From assembly GCA_026770575.1 (NCBI GenBank), contig MU657243.1, positions 185,340 through 199,633 of the forward strand: 14,294 nucleotides of DNA. Reading direction: 5' to 3'. Shown piece after piece: positions 1-7,600 of this stretch (the first letter of the stretch is position 1; every line of letters begins with the position of its first letter). The position numbers and the translations under genes are program-made. The notes beneath the pieces are model-generated. The model saw only the letters and a program-made list of their open reading frames with translations. It did no database searches and had not been told where the DNA came from. The stretch comes from Pelagophyceae sp. CCMP2097 (lineage: Eukaryota; Sar; Pelagophyceae).

Positions 1-59
1 AGGTTGACGAGGACGACGAGGCCATCTACTTTTCGAGCACGGAAGTGCTCGCCGTCTAG
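1..59 (+). CDS. 3' end of an upstream gene (partial, unidentified)
   Basis: Reading from base 3, the plus strand encodes VDEDDEAIYFSSTEVLAV followed by TAG at 57-59. The acidic, compositionally normal peptide looks like a real C-terminus rather than the Arg/Pro-rich shadow translations seen elsewhere in this GC-rich DNA. The window opens on AG just before this frame, so base 3 could even be the start of a last exon. Only 18 codons are visible and no family can be named. If real, this gene and the large minus-strand gene converge tail to tail. Confidence 0.35.
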   Translation, partial: VDEDDEAIYFSSTEVLAV

Positions 60-789
60 CAGAACCTTGGCGCGGCGCGGTGCCGGCGGTGACCCTTGGA
101 CGGGCCGTGGCCTCGAGCCTCTCCGCGACAAAGCCGCGACCGCCGACGCCGCAACCGACGTCGTCCACGCGACCATGTAATCGTACTCACTCCAGCCCAT
201 TTCACACCCCCTCGCTGCAGACAGCCCGAGGACCGGCGGCGAGCGGTTGGGGACAGGAGCAGGTCAGGAGCAGGGGAGGGTACGGTTTTGCCCGTAACCC
301 GCGGGTCGGGATCGACAGGCGTTTCCGCCGACCCGCCGACCCGCGGGGCTGGCCGCGGCTCCGACCCGCGACCCGGCGGGTGTGGCGAAAGCGAAACCCG
401 CGGATAACAATCCGCGGGTTCTGCTGTATAATTCCACAGACGAGCATGCTGTGCGCGACGGATGGCCGCGGCTCACGCGGCGGTCTCGACGGCCGTTGAG
501 GCTGGTGCACGGCGAGGGCGCCTGTGAGGGAAAACTCGACGACGGGGTCACTCGGAAGCACGGATCGCGCGTTCGACTTTTGCGGCCCTTCCGGCTCACC
601 ACGGACGAGCATGCTGTGCACGACGGCTCGATGCACACGCAGGCGTCGGTGTCCGCCGCGTCCGCACAAGCCACGGAAGCGCCGTCCAAAGACCCGTCGG
701 AGCGTCCACGCACGGCACTCTACCGCAGCGCACGCAGCGCAACGGCCCGGCGCACGATGGTGCATCCATCCTTCCCTCCGGCAGGCGCC
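60..789. other. Intergenic GC-rich sequence, no gene seen
   Basis: All frames here give Arg/Pro/Ala-rich translations without recognisable domains. I see a perfect 10-bp stem with a 6-base loop at 395-420 (AACCCGCGGA / TCCGCGGGTT). A GACGAGCATGCTGTG block occurs at about 442-456 and again at about 604-618, each followed by a CGACGG a few bases on. The stretch 280-400 is rich in GACCCGC/ACCCGCG runs, resembling the repeat called E below. Confidence 0.6.
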
Positions 790-905
790 AGTGCCGCACC
801 CGACTTGGAGGCCGCCAATGGCGACGGCTCGCACACCAGAACACACAGCGTCGCACCGGGTTTCCTCCACTCGTACCCGGGTTTTCTCTTTTCGTGTGCA
901 ACACA
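790..905 (+). repeat. Dispersed repeat S, copy 1
   Basis: This segment matches 11450-11582 in the same orientation. Shared landmarks in order are GGCGCC, a CCAATGGCGACGG-type block, CTCGCACAC, AACACAC, CGCACCG, a CCGGGTTTT pyrimidine tract and TTCGTGTG. The match is diverged and contains indels. It is directly followed by repeat E at 906, whereas in the second copy S and E are separated by repeat R. Confidence 0.6.
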
Positions 906-1100
906 TTAGGCTTTGGGCCGCGCGGTCGCGAGCGGCGCATACGTCGCGGGTACGCTGGCTCTCTGGAAAGGGGCTTTTAAGTACGGGTACGACCCGAACC
1001 CGACCCGGATGCTGCGTGTGTCGACCCGACCGACCCGCGACCCGAGGGGTTTGGACAAATGAAATCCCGACCCGAAAACACCGTCCCTACTCGTGCTCCC
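906..1100 (+). repeat. Dispersed repeat E, copy 1
   Basis: This segment matches 13033-13335 in the same orientation. Both begin with GGCTTTGGGCCGCGCGGTCG or its one-base variant. They share a CGCGGGTACGCTG block, GGAAAG, GCTTTT, GAGTACGGG or AAGTACGGG, GACCCGAACCCGACCCG, then GACCCGCGACCCGAGGGGTT, and end near CCCGACCC with AAAACACC. Copy 1 lacks the 27-bp tandem expansion found in copy 2. Confidence 0.75.
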
Positions 1101-1659
1101 CCGCCCTTGAAATCGATTCGAGCTTTGTGGCTCCTCGTCTGTCTCTGCTAGGCACGACTTCCCCACCGAACCGCGACCGAAGTGCGAAAGTGGTTGGTGG
1201 ACCATACCTCCGTGAGGAGACGCCGCGCTATACGTGCCGACGCGCTCTCCGAGGCCTTGACACCGGGCCTCCGGGCCTGGGAGCCTCCCTTTGACTCGGG
1301 TTTGACGGGCATACCCCTTTGGAACAGCTGCAAGCGAGCCCGGAGTCCTTTGTGACGCTGCGTCTCTCCTTTGAGACGGCGCAGTGCACGTGTGGTCAGA
1401 GCTCGTAACAGAATTCGGGACGGGGACATTCGGAGTTTGTGAGGCTCAAGTCGAGGCGGATGTTGAAGGAGTTCAATGAGGCCGTTGAAGAAGGATGCGG
1501 CAGGATGGAGCCGTTGCGGGGGTGGGCTGGCGCAGCCGCCGGAGGGCGGCTGGCGCGGGCGGTCGCTCTCTCTCTAAATATAAAAGGGTATACTGGGTAA
1601 TCTGGGTCAGGGATGTCGAAAGTCGGGAACGTCGGTGCACAAACTTCGCACCGCCTCGT
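1101..1659. other. 3' flank of the large gene, no gene seen
   Basis: This region lies downstream of the minus-strand stop codon and probably includes its 3' UTR. An AT-rich patch around 1573-1590 (AAATATAAAAGGG) resembles a TATA box on the plus strand, but no plausible plus-strand gene follows it. No canonical polyadenylation signal is obvious on the minus strand. Confidence 0.45.
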
Positions 1660-4600
1660 TCAAAAGGCGCCGTCGCGGAATTCGTACGGTGGTGGGGCTT
1701 TGGGCGGATCGTCCGCTTCGGCGGTGTTTGGTTCTTCGGCGACGGCGGCGGGAGCGACGCGGGCTCGCGCGCGGCGGAACGAGGTTCCCGCGAGCTTCTT
1801 GGCGCGGCCGAGCAGCACGCCGAAGCGTCCTTTTGCGCCGTCGAGGGCTTCTCCAACTGCATTCGCATCTTCCGATTTGGATTGAAAGTCGTTTTTATAG
1901 TCATTTTTGTAGTTTGTCACAATCTCCATGATCAGACTCCCAAACCCCGAAAGTGGCGCCACGACCAGCGACATGAAGAAGATGCCAAAGCCGGCGCCGA
2001 CCATGTTCGACTTGTACTCCGCCTCGCAGATGTGCGCCTCCGCGAAGAGGATGAGCGTGAGGAAGAAGTTTAGAAAAAGGATGGTTTGCATGACGTTTGC
2101 GAACGTGTCCATGCTGTACGAGACAAAGGGCCGCAAGTGCGCGTAGAGGCCCGCAAAGGCCAGCGAGACGAGCAAGATGAGCACGATCTGGCCGAGCGAC
2201 TCGGAGCGCATCGAGGGCAGCGGCAGCACGCTCGTCAGCAGCAGCCTTCTCACGCACTCCAACGCCTCAAAGTACCAGCAACAAGGGTCGTACTCCACGA
2301 AGAGGAACTTGAGCGCGATGGACTTGGGATCGGACCTAGGCGACGTCTGGGGGGGCCGGGATACGCATTTATACGAGACCTCAATAAGAAGGATTTTATA
2401 TTAAGCCTTGTTTGGCCGGCTCTTGGTGCCTCTCTTCGTCTCCGGGCCGCCTCCGGGCCGTCGAGAGAGCCAATGCTTTCCATCAGCGCGGCAAACATCG
2501 GCGCGGCATCGGTGCTCGCGCGAGGCCATGACCAGGTGGTCGCCGAGGACGGTCACGGCCTGCTGTTCCGCGCGCCACGTGACGGCAGTTTTTTCAGAAT
2601 CAAAGTCGCTGGCGTCGGGGACGGCGGCCTTGGCGAGGCCGCCAAAGTAGTCGGCGACCCGCACGTACTCGACCGCCTGGCGGTGCACCGCGGCCAGAAG
2701 CTCCGCGCGCTCCAGCCTGGGCGACGAATCAGAAGAGGCATCTTCCGAAACCAGGGTGGATCTTCAGCAGGCAACCGAGCCTGTTGCAGTCTTGGCCAGA
2801 GGGGTGACTCACTCGGATTTTTGGAAGTCGACATCGAATCGCCGCATAAGCATCGCAGAACGGTCTTTGAGGCGCGCCTGCAAGGAGGCGTCGCTGCCTT
2901 TGGCCTCGTGCTGCTCCTCGGCCTCTTTGAGCTCGGACACTAATTTGTCAAATTTGATCTGAGCCTTCTTGACCTTGCCCTTGCCGTCGTCCTTCTGCGT
3001 CTGGATCTTCACCGCGAGCTTGTGGACGTCTTTCGGGGCGATGTGCGTCTTGGCGAGGTACAAGAGCACGACGTAGAGCGTCGGGATGCCGATTGGGTAG
3101 ACGAAGAGCATGCAGATGGCGTAGACTCGGTAGAGCTTGTAGCGATCCGAGTGGCACGAGACGGTGTAGTCTTCGTAGAGGTAGCTGCCGCCGGCGTAGG
3201 GCGAGTTGGACGAGGCGTCGAACTTTTCGTCGCATTGCAGCGCTCGGATCACCACGCCCGAGACGACTGTGTAGATGGAGTACGTCATGACGAGAAAGAG
3301 GTAGGCCACGAGCTCCTTGACGCGCTTCGGCGGCCTACGCGCGCCGGCGTCGCCCGCCCGAGTTTTCGGTACGCAGGTCTTGTCGGGGGATAGGGGGGCT
3401 CACATCATCGCCTCGCAGCAAGAGGAAAACTTGTAGAGCAGCATGCACGCGAGTGCGACGAGGATGGGGAGCAAGGTGGCGATGAACAACTTGTCCAGAT
3501 AGTCGAATTGCGCCCGGCACTGCACCGAGGACCAGAGTCCGAAATCAAACGAAACAAAGCTGATCCGGCCAAACAAGCCGCGCATCGAGAGGGGGAAGTC
3601 CATGTCGGGCAAGCACGACGGCAACGCGGCCATGATCTGGTAAAAGCCCAGAAAGACCTTGAGCCGCGAAGAGATGATATCGCCGTAGAACCTATCGTTC
3701 AGGGTGAACCTCTCATCGAGGGTGGATTCGAGGCCCGCAGACGGCGGCCGGGGCCCCGTCTTCGCCCGGTGCTTCGGCCCCGCGTTCTTCCCGCTCTTCG
3801 GCGCCCCGAGGGACTTACGTGAAGAACTTTTTGGCGTAAAGCAGAATGTTCACCAACCCTGCAAAACATCCGGCAAGCTTTGATACGAGGGCGATGATCA
3901 GAACGAGACCCGCCAGCGCGGCCAAGATGGAAAAGCCGGCGACCCGGCCGCGGTTCTCCTTGCTGTTTTTCGTGCAGGCGCCGCAGACGCCCGACGCGTC
4001 GAGTTGAAAGCCGCGGTCGCAGACGGCGCAGAGCGGGCCGGCGTGGTGGTTCGTGCACTGCGCCCCCGAGCCGACGTGCGCCACGGCGGCCAGGAAGCGC
4101 GAATCGGTCGCGTTGCCCGCGTCGCTCGAAAGGCCCCCTTGCGAAATGCCGCCTTGCGAAATGCCGCCCCAGAGGTCGGCCCCTCTGCAAGAATCATCGA
4201 ACCTGCATCGCCGCACCGAGGCCGCGTCCCAGGCCTGCCTCCAATAGCCCGTCTGCGCGACGATGCCTCTGCCGCCGCCGCAGTCGGCGTGGCTCGGGCA
4301 ATCTCCGCACTCGGCGCCGGCGTAGACGTTGTACGTGCCCGCGGCGCATCTCGCGCAGGACGTGCCCAAGTCTTCCTCGCCGACGGCGCAGCTGCGCAGG
4401 TGCACGTCGAGCTGCGCGACGTGCACAATTTCGGCGTCGAGGGTCACGGTGAGGGAAACGGTCTCGTTGGGGCGGAGCGAGACTTTGAAAGATTTTGGCG
4501 GGAAGGTGGCCCTCCCTTTGATAAATCCGACGATCAAAGCGCCCGAGAGGGTCACGTCCTGCCCACCCGGGGCGAGTGCCATGACGGCGCTTTCGGAGAC

Positions 4601-7600
4601 CGTCGTCACCGGGGAACCGTACCAGTCCAAGACTGTCACGACGACTGCTTCTTCGTTGGCAACTTGCGAAGACGCCGTTTTCGAATATGCCGCCTCGATG
4701 CGCACCGCGTCCGAGGCGCCCGCGGGGCCGTAGGCGCCGACGTTGCCCTCGAGGAGCATCGAGCCCAGGCCGGAGACGGGCGCCGCGCCCGCGGAAGACG
4801 CGCCGCGCTCGAAGAACGAGACGCCGCCGCCCGCGCGCGCAGAGTTGTTCATTGCGGCGTCCGTCGATTCAAATGCGCCAAAGGCAAATGCGCCAAAGGC
4901 GCCTACAGGGCGGATGGTCAGGCGGCACGAAAGGCGCCAAAGCCACCCCGAAGACGCGGAGACGAGCCGCTGCCGAGCATGAGCACCGCGCCGCGGCCGG
5001 CGGTGTTGTTCCGGAAGACGTTGGCACCGCGGCTGAAGAAACCTAGGCCAAAAGGCTGAGGCTCCAAAAGGCCCACTCGCCGGCTCCACCGGCGCGTGGC
5101 TTGATGGCAGCACCGGCCACCGGGGTTCAAAAACGCACCGCCGCCGCTCGCCGCCGAAACGTCGAGGCGCCGCCCCGCGTTGGTCGCCCAGTCGCCAGCG
5201 GCGGCACCGCCTGCGACGTCCGCGGCGACGAAAACGGCGACGTCCTCGAGGCGCCGTCTCGTGTTATTCACCTCGAGGCGTCTTCTATTATTGCTCACCC
5301 AGCCGCCGCCGTTTGCGCCGCTGGCGGCGTCGGCGAGCACGGCGACGACGCCGCCGTCGCCGTATGCGGCGTTGTCCTCGAAGGTCGAGTTGAAGGGTTC
5401 GAAGGTCGAGGCCGCGTCGTATAAGCGCGCGACGGCGCCGTGCAGCGCGCTGTTGCCCGTAAATCGGGAGGAAGCCACCGAGACTTTCGCGGCCGCGTCG
5501 ATGAGGAAGATGCCGCCGGCGTTGTCTTTGAACGTGGACCGCGACACGTGGAAGATGCCGCCTTTGAGGCAAAAAGCGCCGCCGACGCCGCCGGAGACGC
5601 TGACGTCGACCAGCTGCGTCTCGCTCATGCCGTCGACCGAGGCGATGCCGCAGGCCGATTGCACTTTGGAGTCTCGAAACTCGCAGCGCTCCATGAAGAC
5701 GTTTGCGTCGGTGGCGGCGAGGAAGCTCGATGCCGACGCAGACGTGCGCTCGAGGCGGACGTCGGATGCAAACAACTTGAGCGCATTGCCGCAGACCATG
5801 CAGCCGCCGACGCTCGAATCTTCCGCGGTGAAGCGTACAATGGTCGCTTCGCAGTCGCCGTCGAGGAAGATGAGGCCTCTGTCGTGTGCGGCATCCTGTG
5901 CCGAAGAGACGTCTTGGAAAAATAACATCGAGTGCGGCCCGACGAAGGCGATGCCCCCGACGGAGGCCGCGTTCCCAGACGACTCCAGATCCATAACCGA
6001 GACGTCGGAGCCCAGCGTGAAGTACAGAGTCCCTTTGAGAGCCGTGTTGTTGCGGAGCCGGAGGCCTTGAATTCGCGCCCTCGCCTGCGGCGTGTCCGAA
6101 TACAGGGCCGAGCCCTCGATGGCGGCATTGCCGGAGAGCATGCCCTTGGATGCGGCGAGGCTGAAGAGCCTGGAAGCGAAATAGATGGCGCCGCCGCGAG
6201 CCTCTGCCAGGTTGCCGGACAAGACACTGTCGTCGAGGACGAGATTGGGGGCGTCTTGCATGTACATGCCGGCGCCGAGGATGGCGGAGTTGCCGTTGAC
6301 CACTGCCGACTCGAAGGAGTGCGCCGCCCAGAGATTCTTGCGGAGGAGCAAAATAAAGTCGTCGCTCCGTTCGGCATTGTCCAATGTCGTGCGCGGTGCG
6401 TCCTTGAGGAAAAAGCCGCCGCCGCCGCGGTCGGCGGCGTTGGACCGCACTTCGGCGCCGCGCGCGTGCAAGAACCCGTTTGCGACGAAGAAGGCCCCGC
6501 CGAGCGTGGCGGTATTCTCGAAAAAAATACCACCAAAGATCCGCAAGGATAAGGGCGCCAGGTCGGTCTCCGAGTACGCCGCGCCTAATTCGCGCCGTAT
6601 TCGGGCGCCGGCGATTTGGGGAGACGGACCTTTTTCTCGACGTTGAGTTAAAAGTTCGACGTTGATTTCCCTGCTGAGGAAGCCGCCCCGGTCGCCGGCG
6701 GTGTTGCCGTGGGCGCTGCAGTCCTCGAGGGTCAAGAGGCCCCAGTCGGAGAAGACGGCGCCGCCGGCCTCGCCCGCCGAGTTGAGCTCGAAAACGGATT
6801 CATAGAGAATCGTCTCATGCTTCTCCATCTCCGCGACTGCGTCGTAGACGGCACCGCCCCAAAACGCCGCAACGTTGTTTCGAAAGACGGAGTTTCGCAC
6901 CGTCACGTTGGCCATCGTGCTGTGCAGGGCGCCGCCCGACTTTGCCTTGTTGCGCTCGAAGAGCGAGTGGTCAATGAAAGTCGTCGCGAAGTTCGTGTAC
7001 ACCGCACCCCCGTAGAGCGGGGCCACGTTGTCCGACAAAGTCGATCCGGAGATCTCCACGACCCCCTGGTTGGCGTTGCCGATGGCCCCAGAGCCAATCT
7101 CCGTCGTCGATCCGGAAAACGTCGAGGATTCGATCCTTAAAGTGCCGCCGCGGTTGAAAATCGCGGCGCCGTCGTTATACGCCCTGTTGTCGGTGAAATT
7201 GCAGTTGGCCACCTTTGCAGTCGTGCCCACGCCCGTGTGGAGGAACCCCCCGAAATCGGCAGACATGCGCCGCACAGTCAAATCAACGGCCTCGAAATAC
7301 GCACCGTAACCTTCGACCAGAACGCACCCGCCCCACCTCGGCGCACCAGAGGCGATCAAGCCAGGTTGCGCGTCCTCGAGAAAGAGCCGTTGGAGCGAGA
7401 GCGCGCCCCGGACCTCGAAGAGCCGATGGACGTTGCGGCCGCTCAAAATCGGCGTGGCTGAAACGGCGCCCGAAATGGAAACGTTGCGGCCGCTCAAAAT
7501 CGGCGTGGCTGAAACGGCGCCCGAAATGGAAACACGCTGGCCTGAGTCGACGGAAATGGTGCCGTAGAACTGGACGTCGAGCACGACGAAAAAGTGCCTC

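Noticed and set aside
403..437. GGATAACAAT followed by TATAAT, resembling a lac operator core and a bacterial -10 box
   Set aside because: It lies in a GC-rich eukaryotic intergenic hairpin with no bacterial gene nearby; short matches of this kind arise by chance.
202..909. Long overlapping open frames on both strands (up to about 234 codons)
   Set aside because: Arg/Pro/Ser-rich translations without domains, overlapping in several frames, as expected of GC-rich non-coding repeats.
1573..1590. TATAAAAGG as a plus-strand promoter
   Set aside because: No supported plus-strand gene follows; the region is the 3' flank and last exon of the minus-strand gene.
4004..5059. 351-codon open frame on the plus strand, and similar long plus-strand frames at 5180-6552
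   Set aside because: They are antisense shadows of the GC-rich minus-strand exons; the minus frame carries clear Cys-rich and beta-helix motifs.
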